This document shows, piece by piece, positions 1-6,648 of a stretch of DNA of 8,485 nt. The DNA is from Clostridiales bacterium (GTDB lineage Bacteria > Bacillota > Clostridia > Oscillospirales > Oscillospiraceae), in assembly GCA_021203685.1 (NCBI GenBank), contig JAJQAS010000200.1, forward strand, positions 1 to 8,485, in the 5' to 3' direction. Position 1 is the first letter of the stretch. Each line of letters opens with the position of its first letter. The translations under genes were made by a program, and so were the position numbers. The notes under the pieces were generated by a model. The model ran no database searches. It saw only the letters and a list, made by a program, of their open reading frames with translations, and was not told where the DNA came from.

Positions 1-1383
1 AATCAGGTTCTCGTCGAAGGCCAGCTTGACGGCCTTGTAGAGCTTGATCATCCGGGGGCCGACGAACTCTTTCAGGTACTCCAGGCGCCCGTTGCCGATG
101 CCGTGCTCGCCGGAGAGCTGGCCGCCCAGCTCCTTGGACAGGGCGTACAGCTCCACCAGACAGGCGTGGGTGGCGCTTTCCCACTCCTCGTCGCTCATCT
201 CCGGGCCGCGGAGCAGCTCGGTGTGGATGTTGCCGTCGCCGCAGTGACCGCAGGGTTCCACCCGGATGCCGTGGGACAGGGCGATGCGCTTGGCGTCCTT
301 GACGTACTGGGCGATTTTGGAACGGGGCACCACCACGTCGCACTCCTCCTGGGAGACGGAGTCGGCCTTCATGCCCTCCAGAATGCCGCCGCGCACTTCC
401 CAGACGGAAGCGGCCCGCTCCGGCGTGTTGGCAATGGCGCAGTCGATGGCCCCGTTTGCCAGGGCGGCTTCCGCCGCCGCCTCCACCGCCGCGTCCAGCT
501 CGCTCTGGCTGGAGGCGTCGTACATGACGATGAGCACCGCCTCGCCCTCTTTGACGGGCAGGGGCTTGTTCAGGTTCCGCTCCACGATGTCGATGAGTTC
601 CCGCTCCAAAAACTCGATGGCGGTGGGCACGAAGGGCAGTTCCAGCACCTTGGGCACCATGTCGGCGCACTCTTCCAGGCTGTGGAAGGGCATGACCAGG
701 GTGCAGGTGCAGTTGGGGGCGGGCAGCAGCTTCAAGGTCACTTCCGTGAGGATGCACAGCGTCCCCTCGGAGCCGATGACCAGATCCTTGATGTCGTAGC
801 CGGTGGTGTTCTTGACCACGTTGGAGGAGAACCGCTCGATGGAACCGTCGGGCAGCACCGCCTCGATGCACCGGACGAAGTCCCGGGTCAGGCCGTAGCG
901 GACGGCCTTCATGCCTCCGGCGTTGGTGATGACGTTGCCGCCGATGGTGGCGGTTTTCTCTCCGGGGTCGGGGGGATAGAACAGCCCCTCCGCCGAGGCG
1001 GCGGCCTGCACGTCCAGCAGCAGCGCGCCGGGCTGACAGGTAATTGTCTGGTTCTTGTGGTCCACGGGGTCGATTTTGTTCATCCGCATGATGGAGAGCA
1101 TGACGCCGCCGTACTTGCAGTTGGAACCTCCGGCCAAACCGGTGCCCGCGCCGCGCACCACCACGGGGATGTTCTTCCCGTTGCAGTAGGCCATGATTTT
1201 GGAAATTTCGTATTTGTCCACGACCTCCACGTACAGCTCCGGGGGGAAGGTGCCGTAGTTGGGCATTTCGTCGTGGTAGTATTCGCTGGCGATCTCGTCG
1301 CCCACCATCACCCGGTCCGGCGCGGTGACGGAGCGGATGTAGGCGAAGTCGGCCTCGTCCATTTTTTTATAGGGAAACGCCAT
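1..1383 (-). CDS. lctD: FAD-linked 2-hydroxyacid (probably lactate) dehydrogenase, LctD/GlcD type; C-terminus cut by window edge
   Basis: The frame is open from ATG at 1383 to base 1 (461 codons, no stop), so perhaps only the last 10-20 residues are missing compared with usual GlcD-family lengths. I read an FAD-binding PP-loop VRGAGTGLAGGSN (about residues 76-88), GGNVITNAGG (147-156), GSEGTLCILTEVTLKLLP (204-221), then the C-terminal oxidase domain with the metal-ligand motif CGHCGDGNIH (378-387) and GEHGIG (425-430). The family oxidises 2-hydroxyacids such as D-lactate or glycolate with FAD. Next to etfB and a ferredoxin-domain etfA this matches LctD of the confurcating lactate dehydrogenase, which passes electrons to the Etf pair. 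The start is well supported: AGGAGG lies 8 nt upstream and overlaps the end of etfA, whose stop is only 3 nt away, implying translational coupling. Lactate as substrate is inferred from context; glycolate or another 2-hydroxyacid is possible. Confidence 0.92.
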   Translation of the reverse strand, partial: MAFPYKKMDEADFAYIRSVTAPDRVMVGDEIASEYYHDEMPNYGTFPPELYVEVVDKYEISKIMAYCNGKNIPVVVRGAGTGLAGGSNCKYGGVMLSIMRMNKIDPVDHKNQTITCQPGALLLDVQAAASAEGLFYPPDPGEKTATIGGNVITNAGGMKAVRYGLTRDFVRCIEAVLPDGSIERFSSNVVKNTTGYDIKDLVIGSEGTLCILTEVTLKLLPAPNCTCTLVMPFHSLEECADMVPKVLELPFVPTAIEFLERELIDIVERNLNKPLPVKEGEAVLIVMYDASSQSELDAAVEAAAEAALANGAIDCAIANTPERAASVWEVRGGILEGMKADSVSQEECDVVVPRSKIAQYVKDAKRIALSHGIRVEPCGHCGDGNIHTELLRGPEMSDEEWESATHACLVELYALSKELGGQLSGEHGIGNGRLEYLKEFVGPRMIKLYKAVKLAFDENLI

Positions 1384-1386
1384 AGG

Positions 1387-2577
1387 TCAGTCCTCCTTCC
1401 GCTCTTGCAGCAGCTGGGTCAGCTTGGGGACCACCTGATAGAGGTCGTCCACGATGCAATAGCTGGCCACGCCGAAAATCTGTGCATTGGGGTCGCTGTT
1501 GATGGCCACGATGGTCTCCGCGCTGTTCATGCAGGAGGTGAACTGGATGGCCCCGGACACCCCGCAGGTGATGATGAGCTTGGGGCGGACGGTATGACCG
1601 GAGAGGCCGATTTGGTGCAGCTGGTCGCCCACACCCTGTTCTACCATGGGCCGGGTGAAGGCCAGCTGTGCGCCCAGAGCCTGGGCCAGCTGGCGGCAAA
1701 GCTCCACGCCCTCCTCGTTGCGCACGCCCCGGCCAATGGCTACGATGCGCTCGGCCTCCTCGATGGTCTTTTTCTTCTCAATCAAGGTGGAGGAAATGAC
1801 CTTGATGCCGGAGTGGACCATAGCCTCCGTCACCTTGCAGCGGGCCACGATGCCCTGGGGATTCTCCACCTTCTTGGCACGGTCCATGACCCGGTAACGG
1901 ACGGTGGCGAACTGGGGCCGGGAGTTGGAGATGAGAATTTGCGCCATGATGTTGCCGCCGAAGGCGGGACGAATTTGCACCATGTCGGTGTTGGACTGGA
2001 TGTCCAGGGTGGTGCAGTCGGCGGTCAGACCGGTGTGGTACCGGGTGGAGAGCCGGGGGGCCAGGCTCCGCCCCAGGGAAGTGGCCCCGATGAGGACGGA
2101 GGAGGGCCGGGTGTTGGCGATGCAGTCGGCCACGGCGTCGGCGTAGCAGTCGGCCTTGAAGCCCACGAAGCCGGGGTGTTCGTAGACGTAAACCGTGTCC
2201 ACGCCGTAGGGCAGCAGCTTTTCGGCGTTTTGGGCGGTGCCTTCCCCGCCCACCAGGACGCAGTTGACCTTGTAGCCCACCTTGGGGGCCATTTTCCGGG
2301 CCTCGCCAATCAGCTCATAGGCCACGGGGTGGATGTCGCCCCGCTCCTGCTCCACAAAAATCAGGAAGTCCCGCCACTGGCGTTTGTCCACAGCCCCGGC
2401 CTTCTGCTCAAAGGTGATGGCCTTGTTGGGGCAGCGGCGGACGCACAGGCCGCACATCCGGCAGTTCTCGTTCACTTCGATGCCCCGCTCCCCCATGGAG
2501 AGGGCGCCGAAGGGGCAGTCCCGGATGCACATTCCGCAGAGGTCGCACCGGGCGGCGTTAAAACGAATCAAATCCAT
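1387..2577 (-). CDS. etfA: Electron transfer flavoprotein alpha subunit with N-terminal 2x[4Fe-4S] ferredoxin domain (EtfA/LctC)
   Basis: 396 aa. The N-terminus carries two cluster motifs, C11-x2-C14-x2-C17-x3-C21-P and C39-x2-C42-x2-C45-x3-C49-P, giving a ferredoxin-like domain that plain EtfA proteins lack. The EtfA N-terminal domain follows (about 70-250, with HTGLTADCT at 181-189). The C-terminal FAD domain (about 270-390) carries TRPMVEQG, QIGLSG, CGVSGAIQF and IVAIN. In confurcating lactate dehydrogenase this subunit binds one FAD and links ferredoxin to the EtfB flavin. Ferredoxin-domain EtfA subunits are known from LctC and the caffeyl-CoA reductase CarE; the lctD-like neighbour favours lactate. 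It starts 15 nt after the etfB stop, with GGGAGG upstream of the ATG. An oddity is that the usual QHxxGM of the FAD domain reads QFTSCM (345-350), so the conserved His is Phe and the Gly is Cys. Confidence 0.95.
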   Translation of the reverse strand: MDLIRFNAARCDLCGMCIRDCPFGALSMGERGIEVNENCRMCGLCVRRCPNKAITFEQKAGAVDKRQWRDFLIFVEQERGDIHPVAYELIGEARKMAPKVGYKVNCVLVGGEGTAQNAEKLLPYGVDTVYVYEHPGFVGFKADCYADAVADCIANTRPSSVLIGATSLGRSLAPRLSTRYHTGLTADCTTLDIQSNTDMVQIRPAFGGNIMAQILISNSRPQFATVRYRVMDRAKKVENPQGIVARCKVTEAMVHSGIKVISSTLIEKKKTIEEAERIVAIGRGVRNEEGVELCRQLAQALGAQLAFTRPMVEQGVGDQLHQIGLSGHTVRPKLIITCGVSGAIQFTSCMNSAETIVAINSDPNAQIFGVASYCIVDDLYQVVPKLTQLLQERKED

Positions 2578-2592
2578 CGTGTTTCCCTCCCG

Positions 2593-3381
2593 TCAGATGA
2601 TTTTCTTCGACACCAGCGTGTCGAACAGCGTCTCGGCCTTCTGCTCCGGCGTGCCCTCCAGATAGACCTGGCTGTCGCCCACCGGGGGCGCGAACATTTT
2701 TGCTACGCTGGTGGGGGACCCAACCAGGCCGTAGCGGCTCAGGTTCTGGTCGGGCAGGTCGGCGAAGGAGAGGATGCGCACCGGACGGCCCGCCGTCTGC
2801 TTTTTCAGCCGGTAGGAGGGCAGACGGGGGACACACATATCTTTATCCACAGTCATCAGGCAGGGATAGTGCATTTCGGAGACCTGGGCCACGGAGACCA
2901 GGTCCTGCCGAACCTGAATGGATTCCTCGGTCACATCCACCACTTCCGCGACCCAGGCGCAGTGGGGGATGCCCAGATGCTCCGCGATGGCGGGTCCAAC
3001 CTGGGCGGTGTCCCCGTCGGTGGTCTGGCGGCCACAGAGGATGAGGTCCGCGCCGCCCAACACCCGGATGCCCTGGGCTAACGTATAAGAGGTGGCAAGC
3101 ACGTCCGACCCGGCGAACTTCCGGTCGGAGAGGATGACAGCGTCGTCCGCCCCCATGGTGTAGGCGTCCTGCATCATCACCTTGGCGTGGTCGGGCCCCA
3201 TGGTCAGGACGGTGACGGTGCCGCCCAGCTTCTCGCGGATCTGGAGGGCGGTCTCCAGGGCAAAGAGGTCGTAGGGGTTGGTGCGGGTATTTGCGCTCAG
3301 GCGCTTCATGGCGCCGGTTTCCGGGTCTATTTCCACCTGACTGGTGGCCGGTACCTGCTTCATGCAGACAATGATTTTCAT
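2593..3381 (-). CDS. etfB: Electron transfer flavoprotein beta subunit, bifurcating type (EtfB/LctB)
   Basis: 262 aa, normal EtfB length. It begins MKIIVCMKQVP, the typical EtfB start, and contains GPDHA (62-66), the nucleotide-binding segment CGRQTTDGDTAQVGP (116-130), the central signature ending in VPRLPSYRLKK (184-194) and GSPT (221-224). The DGDTAQVGP loop is the one that holds the second flavin; in bifurcating Etfs this is the FAD that exchanges electrons with NAD. It pairs with the following etfA to form the cytoplasmic EtfAB module serving the 2-hydroxyacid dehydrogenase. It is the first gene of the operon. AAGGAG lies 13 nt before the ATG, a rather long spacing, so initiation may be weaker than for the two downstream genes. 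Confidence 0.95.
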   Translation of the reverse strand: MKIIVCMKQVPATSQVEIDPETGAMKRLSANTRTNPYDLFALETALQIREKLGGTVTVLTMGPDHAKVMMQDAYTMGADDAVILSDRKFAGSDVLATSYTLAQGIRVLGGADLILCGRQTTDGDTAQVGPAIAEHLGIPHCAWVAEVVDVTEESIQVRQDLVSVAQVSEMHYPCLMTVDKDMCVPRLPSYRLKKQTAGRPVRILSFADLPDQNLSRYGLVGSPTSVAKMFAPPVGDSQVYLEGTPEQKAETLFDTLVSKKII

Positions 3382-3411
3382 GCTAAATAGGCAGCTCCTT
3401 CCTGCTCACGG

Positions 3412-3427
3412 CGCGGCAAGGGGCCGC
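3412..3427 (-). promoter_or_regulatory. Hairpin in the leader of the etfB operon
   Basis: A perfect 6-bp GC stem (CGCGGC / GCCGCG) closes a 4-nt loop, in the transcript about 30-45 nt upstream of the etfB start codon. There is no T-run after it, so it is not an ordinary terminator. It could stabilise the mRNA or be a protein or RNA target; its role is unknown. Confidence 0.35.
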
Positions 3428-3444
3428 GTCGGCTCAACAAAAGA

Positions 3445-3473
3445 CATGATACCACACTTTCCACAAGATGAAC
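3445..3473 (-). promoter_or_regulatory. Promoter of the etfB-etfA-lctD operon (extended -10)
   Basis: On the minus strand the -10 is TATCAT (3450-3445), preceded by TGG, which makes an extended -10. A weak -35, TGTTCA (3473-3468), lies 17 nt upstream. Transcription would start near 3438, giving a leader of about 57 nt. T-tracts on the plus strand at 3477-3483, 3490-3493 and 3498-3503 are A-tracts in the minus direction, spaced about one helical turn apart just upstream of the -35, where an UP element would act. A weak -35 suggests an activator or UP contact may matter; no clear operator palindrome is seen. Confidence 0.55.
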
Positions 3474-3548
3474 AGCCTTTTTTCGGCGATTTTCGTGTTT
3501 TTTGAGTAATATTCGTGCTCCTGCAGGGTTGAAGCCCGGGCAGGACGC

Positions 3549-3590
3549 AAAAAACGCCCGGGCAGACGCGCAACAGGCGTTGTCCGGGCG
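3549..3590 (-). terminator. Intrinsic terminator of the yoaK-like gene
   Basis: In the minus-strand transcript CGCCCGG (3590-3584) pairs with CCGGGCG (3561-3555), the stem extends with mismatches through CAACGC/GCGTCTG, and TTTTTT follows (3554-3549). It lies 37 nt past the stop of the DUF1275 gene and upstream of the etfB promoter, so it separates the two transcription units. Confidence 0.8.
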
Positions 3591-3626
3591 GGGAGGTGCG
3601 ATGCCCTGAGAAGAGGGGCGCAGAGG

Positions 3627-4349
3627 TCAGTGGCCTGCGGGCTTCTCCTCCAGCAGCTCGTGCTCCTGAAAGAGGTCCGCGTGGGCCAAAATCAAAAAGT
3701 TGACCAGCAGTGGAAGGATGGCCAGCCAGATGGCCTTTTCCCGGAGCAGACCGCAGCAGGCGGTGAGCACAATGCCGCCGCCCAGGAAGCAGCCCACCAT
3801 TTTCAGATGGGTGAGGCCCCGCCGAAGAGCACTGCGGTCTTTGTGCCGGGCGTATTTGGCCAGGGAAATGCCCATCTGCCGGATGTGGTTGGTGCAGAAG
3901 GTGGTGGCCATGGGAATACCCTCCGCCTGGCGGAAGGTGTTGTACTGCATGGAGCAGATGAAGTTGATGATGACCTGCACCACCCAATCCGTCACGGTCA
4001 GGGGGATGAACCCCACCAGCAGCAACACCACCATTTCCGCTCCAATCAAATAAGTATCCCACCGGAACAGCCCCATTTTCTTCACTGGGCTGGGGAAAAA
4101 CTCCGACACGAAGGCCCCGCTGATGTAGGCGGTGATGGGGATGAGGAAGTACAGCCCCTCCTGCCAGTGGCCCTTGCCCAGCGCCATGCCCATCAGCACC
4201 ACGTTGGCGGTCTGGGCGTTGCAGAACACGCCGCCCCGCAGATTGTAGGTGTACGCGCCCATCATCCCGGCGCTGAGCATCAGCAGCAGAAACACGCCCT
4301 TTCGCTCGCAGGCCAGGTAGCGGTGATGTAAGTGTGCTGTGGTCTCCAT
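3627..4349 (-). CDS. YoaK-family (DUF1275) membrane protein
   Basis: 240 aa from ATG at 4349, with about six hydrophobic segments (roughly 19-38, 64-84, 97-118, 122-139, 183-203 and 207-223). The pattern GAYTYNLRGGVFCNAQTANV (31-50) followed by GMALGKG, plus QYNTFRQAEG...TTFCTNHIRQMG (135-160), matches the YoaK/DUF1275 family of inner-membrane proteins, sometimes described as possible transporters; the substrate is unknown. The frame is open upstream to a TTG at 4442, but a strong promoter sits inside that extension (-10 at 4415-4410), so the ATG at 4349 is the likely start. The ribosome binding site is weak (GA-rich sequence only). It is monocistronic, with its own promoter and terminator, between the lct operon and the mobile element. 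Confidence 0.88.
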   Translation of the reverse strand: METTAHLHHRYLACERKGVFLLLMLSAGMMGAYTYNLRGGVFCNAQTANVVLMGMALGKGHWQEGLYFLIPITAYISGAFVSEFFPSPVKKMGLFRWDTYLIGAEMVVLLLVGFIPLTVTDWVVQVIINFICSMQYNTFRQAEGIPMATTFCTNHIRQMGISLAKYARHKDRSALRRGLTHLKMVGCFLGGGIVLTACCGLLREKAIWLAILPLLVNFLILAHADLFQEHELLEEKPAGH

Positions 4350-4409
4350 TTTTCCGTCGTCTCGCTTTCGTTTCCAACTGGCGACAGCCGTTTGGCCCGC
4401 CGCTTCTGC

Positions 4410-4438
4410 ATCATACCACGTTCCGCCGTGGGGTGCAA
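4410..4438 (-). promoter_or_regulatory. Promoter of the yoaK-like gene
   Basis: TTGCAC (4438-4433), a 17-nt spacer, then TATGAT (4415-4410) with TGG directly before it (extended -10). The predicted start near 4403 leaves a leader of about 54 nt before ATG 4349. It rules out the longer TTG-initiated reading of the gene. Confidence 0.75.
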
Positions 4439-4477
4439 CCAAAATTGTTCATCTCGGCAAAAGGCCGGTGCCATGCA

Positions 4478-4515
4478 AAAAGGATCTGCGAGATATGCGT
4501 CCCGCAAATCCTTTT
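4478..4515 (-). terminator. Inverted repeat, likely terminator after the recombinase
   Basis: Arms AAAAGGATCTGCG (4478-4490) and CGCAAATCCTTTT (4503-4515) are complementary at 12 of 13 positions around a 12-nt loop. On the minus strand the second arm ends in CCTTTTTG, so it can act as an A/U-flanked terminator 66 nt past the recombinase stop; it could work in both directions. It lies in the gap where the element's left end is expected, so an attachment-site role is an alternative. Confidence 0.5.
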
Positions 4516-4580
4516 GCTCCGCGCTCAGGGAGAATTTGGCCTTCTCCCCGGCGGAATCGTTGCCCGGTGAACGGGGAAGG

Positions 4581-6269
4581 TTACTTCAAGCCGTTCTCGT
4601 AGGCTTCGATCATTTTCTTGAACGTGTGACCCGTACTACCTTCGAGATTGATGTGCCTTTTCAGCTTTTTCAGGTATTTTTGCGTACTTTCTCCGGTAAA
4701 AATCCGAATGTCCAGGCGCAGGCTCCCGTCCGGCTCCGGGGTGACAAAAATCTTGTCGATGAAGGTATCCACAAACTCCTTGGTGATGACGCCGTTGGCT
4801 GCGTCCTGCTCGGCGGCTTTCAGGGTGGCCCGCAGCTTTTCCATATGCTTGCGAAACTCCTCACTGGATTCCTCCTGGCTGTGCAGGTCGGCCAGCTCCT
4901 GTTCGGCGTTCTTCATCTCCTCGTTGCACTGAGCCGTCATGGTCTTGAAGTCGGCGGCGGAGATACTGTCCAGCGTGACCAGCTCCAGCAGCTTGCTCTT
5001 CTTTTTCAGCGCCATGTCGATAATGTGTTCCTGTTCCTCGATTTTTCGGGCAAGCTCCTTGCCGCCGGACATGGTGCGGTACATGGCCTCGTACTCCTTC
5101 ATCATGGCGGCGGACGCCTCTCTGGTGTCCCGGAACACCTCAAACAGCAGCCGCTTGATTTCCTCCTCGTAGATGGGGAAGGAGTCGCAGCTTTCTTTGC
5201 CGTTCTTGATTTTTCCGGAGCAGACCCATTTGCTGTTCTTGTTGCCCGCCTTGTCTTTGGACTCCCGGCGGTAATAGGGGGTGCCGCAGCAGGTGCAGAA
5301 CAGTTTACCGGTCAGTAGGTTGGCGTGGTTGCAGATGCCCTGCCTGTTCTTCACGTCCTCGCTCCGCCGCCGCAGCACCGCATTGGCAGCCTCCCACAGC
5401 TCCTCGGAGACAATGGCCGGGACAATCTCGCCGGTCTCATCCTTAAACATGACCCATTCCTCCTGGGGGAGAAATTTCTGTTTCTTGGTGAACATATCCA
5501 CCACCTTGACCTTGTTCCCCACATAGTAGCCTTTGTATTTGGGGTTGGAAATCATGTTTGACATGGTGGAGTGGGCAATTTTTTTGCCGTTTCGGTTGCG
5601 GTATCCCTTTTCCCAGAAAATCGTCTCGATTTGCTTCATGGAGTATTCGCCCGTGGCGTAAAGCTCGAACAGTTCCCTCACCATGGGGGCCTGTTCCTCG
5701 TCGATGACCAGATGCTTGTTGTTCTTGCGGTAGCCAAAGATGTTGTTGTTCCCCAACACCACGTTGGACTTGATGGCCTGCTGATGGCCAAATTTGACCC
5801 GGCTGGACAGCTTCCGCAGCTCGTCCTGGGCGATGCTGGACATAATGGAGAGCCGCAGCTCGGAGTCCTCGTCAAAGGTGTTGATGTTGTCATTCTGGAA
5901 AAAGACCCCCACGCCATACCCCAGCAGCTGGCGGGTGTACTGGATGGAGTCCAGCGTGTTTCTGGCGAAACGGGAGATCTCCTTGGTGATGACCAGGTCA
6001 AATTTCCCTTCGGCGGCGTCCTCCACCATACGGTTGAAGTTTTCCCGGCGCTTCGTGGAGATGCCGGACAGCCCCTCGTCGATGTACCCCGAAACGAAGG
6101 TCCATTCTCTGTTCTGGCGGATCAGGTTCTCATAATAGGTGATCTGGTTGCCCAGCGAGTTGAGCTGTTCGTCAGATTCCGAGGAAACACGGGCGTAATA
6201 GGTGACCCGAAGGGGAATATCATAAATCGACTTGGTGCGGAGCATTTGACGGATGCTGTGTATATCCAT
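4581..6269 (-). CDS. Large serine recombinase (TnpX/TndX-like site-specific recombinase)
   Basis: 562 aa. The catalytic resolvase domain begins with YYARVSS (24-30; nucleophile probably Ser29), then DEGLSG (64-69) and TKEISRFARN (95-104; Arg100 and Arg103 as catalytic arginines), and an E-helix region to about 170. A recombinase domain follows (about 175-300; NIFGYRKN, MSNMISNPKYKGYYVG). A zinc-ribbon has C325/C327/C328 paired with C350 and C361. A coiled coil spans about 400-490 and a basic C-terminal tail ends the protein. It cuts and rejoins DNA at attachment sites to excise and integrate the element. AGGAGG sits 8 nt before the ATG and a consensus promoter lies upstream, so it is transcribed apart from the mobilization genes. 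The length is within the large serine recombinase range and all key residues are present, so it looks functional. No excisionase-type directionality factor is recognised. Confidence 0.95.
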   Translation of the reverse strand: MDIHSIRQMLRTKSIYDIPLRVTYYARVSSESDEQLNSLGNQITYYENLIRQNREWTFVSGYIDEGLSGISTKRRENFNRMVEDAAEGKFDLVITKEISRFARNTLDSIQYTRQLLGYGVGVFFQNDNINTFDEDSELRLSIMSSIAQDELRKLSSRVKFGHQQAIKSNVVLGNNNIFGYRKNNKHLVIDEEQAPMVRELFELYATGEYSMKQIETIFWEKGYRNRNGKKIAHSTMSNMISNPKYKGYYVGNKVKVVDMFTKKQKFLPQEEWVMFKDETGEIVPAIVSEELWEAANAVLRRRSEDVKNRQGICNHANLLTGKLFCTCCGTPYYRRESKDKAGNKNSKWVCSGKIKNGKESCDSFPIYEEEIKRLLFEVFRDTREASAAMMKEYEAMYRTMSGGKELARKIEEQEHIIDMALKKKSKLLELVTLDSISAADFKTMTAQCNEEMKNAEQELADLHSQEESSEEFRKHMEKLRATLKAAEQDAANGVITKEFVDTFIDKIFVTPEPDGSLRLDIRIFTGESTQKYLKKLKRHINLEGSTGHTFKKMIEAYENGLK

Positions 6270-6317
6270 ATTGTTGTCCTCCTATCCAAAAGATTCGTTA
6301 TATCATGTTCTATTGAA

Positions 6318-6346
6318 ACTATATCACGGCCTGTTGTCTTTTTCAA
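6318..6346 (-). promoter_or_regulatory. Promoter of the serine recombinase
   Basis: TTGAAA (6346-6341), a 17-nt spacer, TATAGT (6323-6318): close to the sigma-70/A consensus. A start near 6311 gives a short leader of about 40 nt to ATG 6269. The -35 box overlaps one arm and the loop of a 7-bp inverted repeat (6330-6350), suggesting an operator. Confidence 0.8.
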
Positions 6347-6350
6347 CAGG
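6330..6350. repeat. Perfect 7-bp inverted repeat over the recombinase -35 box
   Basis: CCTGTTG (6330-6336) and CAACAGG (6344-6350) flank a 7-base T-rich loop. The -35 (6341-6346) lies partly in the loop and partly in the right arm. A repressor binding here would block the promoter; the small HTH-like protein of the element is one candidate, by inference only. Confidence 0.5.
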
Positions 6351-6353
6351 AAA

Positions 6354-6388
6354 TTCAGGCAACACTGCATGATGCAGCGTTGCCTGAA
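6354..6388. repeat. 35-bp near-perfect palindrome upstream of the recombinase promoter
   Basis: Arms TTCAGGCAACACTGCAT (6354-6370) and ATGCAGCGTTGCCTGAA (6372-6388) flank a single base. The only imperfection becomes a G-U pair in the minus-strand transcript, so it is a fully paired RNA hairpin in the direction of the genes but carries an A-C mismatch in the other. It has no good T-run. It could be a second terminator or insulator after the mobilization genes, or a protein-binding site. Confidence 0.6.
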
Positions 6389-6392
6389 CAAG

Positions 6393-6420
6393 AGGCGGCA
6401 GGAGTGACCTCCCGCCGCCT
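6393..6420 (-). terminator. GC-rich hairpin after the mobilization genes, probable terminator
   Basis: In the minus transcript AGGCGGCGGGAG pairs with CTCCTGCCGCCT around a 4-nt loop: 12 bp with one G-U. It starts 9 nt past the stop of the small protein gene. The downstream tail (CTTGTTC) is only weakly T-rich, so termination may rely on the adjacent second hairpin at 6354-6388. Confidence 0.5.
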
Positions 6421-6428
6421 GTATATGC

Positions 6429-6599
6429 TTATCGCTCCATAGAAGCGGCGCGCGCTTTAATGGCGACACGCATTCTGTTGCGCTCCTCCTCTGTGATGAC
6501 GCCCTTGTCATACAGGGTGTCATTGTAATAGGTCAGCCAGAGGCGCTGGATCACGCTCTCCTTTTTCTGCTCGGTCATTTCCTTCTTGTTTTCCTCCAT
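6429..6599 (-). CDS. Small SHOCT-like helical protein of the element (hypothetical)
   Basis: 56 aa from ATG 6599, ending TAA. The charged N-terminus (MEENKKEMTEQKKE) leads into a compact segment WLTYYNDTLYDKGVITEEER (21-40), which resembles the short helix-turn-helix of SHOCT-type proteins, and a basic end (RVAIKARAASMER). AAGGAGG lies 6 nt before the ATG, so the start is firm. It begins 35 nt after the relaxase stop and is the last gene of the mobilization unit, with a hairpin just past its stop. It has no assignable function; small proteins of this look commonly accompany serine recombinases in mobile elements, and an accessory or regulatory role is a guess. Confidence 0.7.
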   Translation of the reverse strand: MEENKKEMTEQKKESVIQRLWLTYYNDTLYDKGVITEEERNRMRVAIKARAASMER

Positions 6600-6648
6600 A
6601 AAATTCCTCCTTTGTCCTTTTGGTAAGTGTTCCCTTATTCGCGCTCAT
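6520..6648 (-). CDS. Possible 42-residue overlapping ORF (doubtful)
   Basis: An ATG at 6648 overlaps the end of the relaxase gene, with AAAGGAG 8 nt upstream. The frame reads MSANKGTLTKRTKEEFYGG and on to TGA at 6520, crossing the start of the 56-aa gene in another frame. The product is very polar and I recognise no family. It may be a leader whose translation opens the next ribosome binding site, or a chance ORF. Confidence 0.25.
   Translation of the reverse strand: MSANKGTLTKRTKEEFYGGKQEGNDRAEKGERDPAPLADLLQ

Noticed and set aside
103..3081. A 992-codon open frame on the plus strand across the whole lct operon
   Set aside because: It is the exact antisense register of three genes that share one frame (their gaps of 3 and 15 nt are multiples of three). 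It stays open because these GC-rich genes avoid TTA, CTA and TCA codons. The product is Gly/His/Val-rich with no family pattern.
3406..4377. A 323-codon minus-strand frame over the yoaK-like gene
   Set aside because: It overlaps the DUF1275 gene in another frame, runs through that gene's terminator and the lct promoter, and has no membrane or domain pattern.
4332..5318. Plus-strand open frames opposite the recombinase (also 5571-6407)
   Set aside because: They are antisense to a clear serine recombinase with intact motifs, and have no ribosome binding site or recognisable domain.
6122..6523. A 133-codon minus-strand frame across the recombinase promoter region
   Set aside because: It reads through three hairpins and the promoter and overlaps the recombinase N-terminus out of frame.
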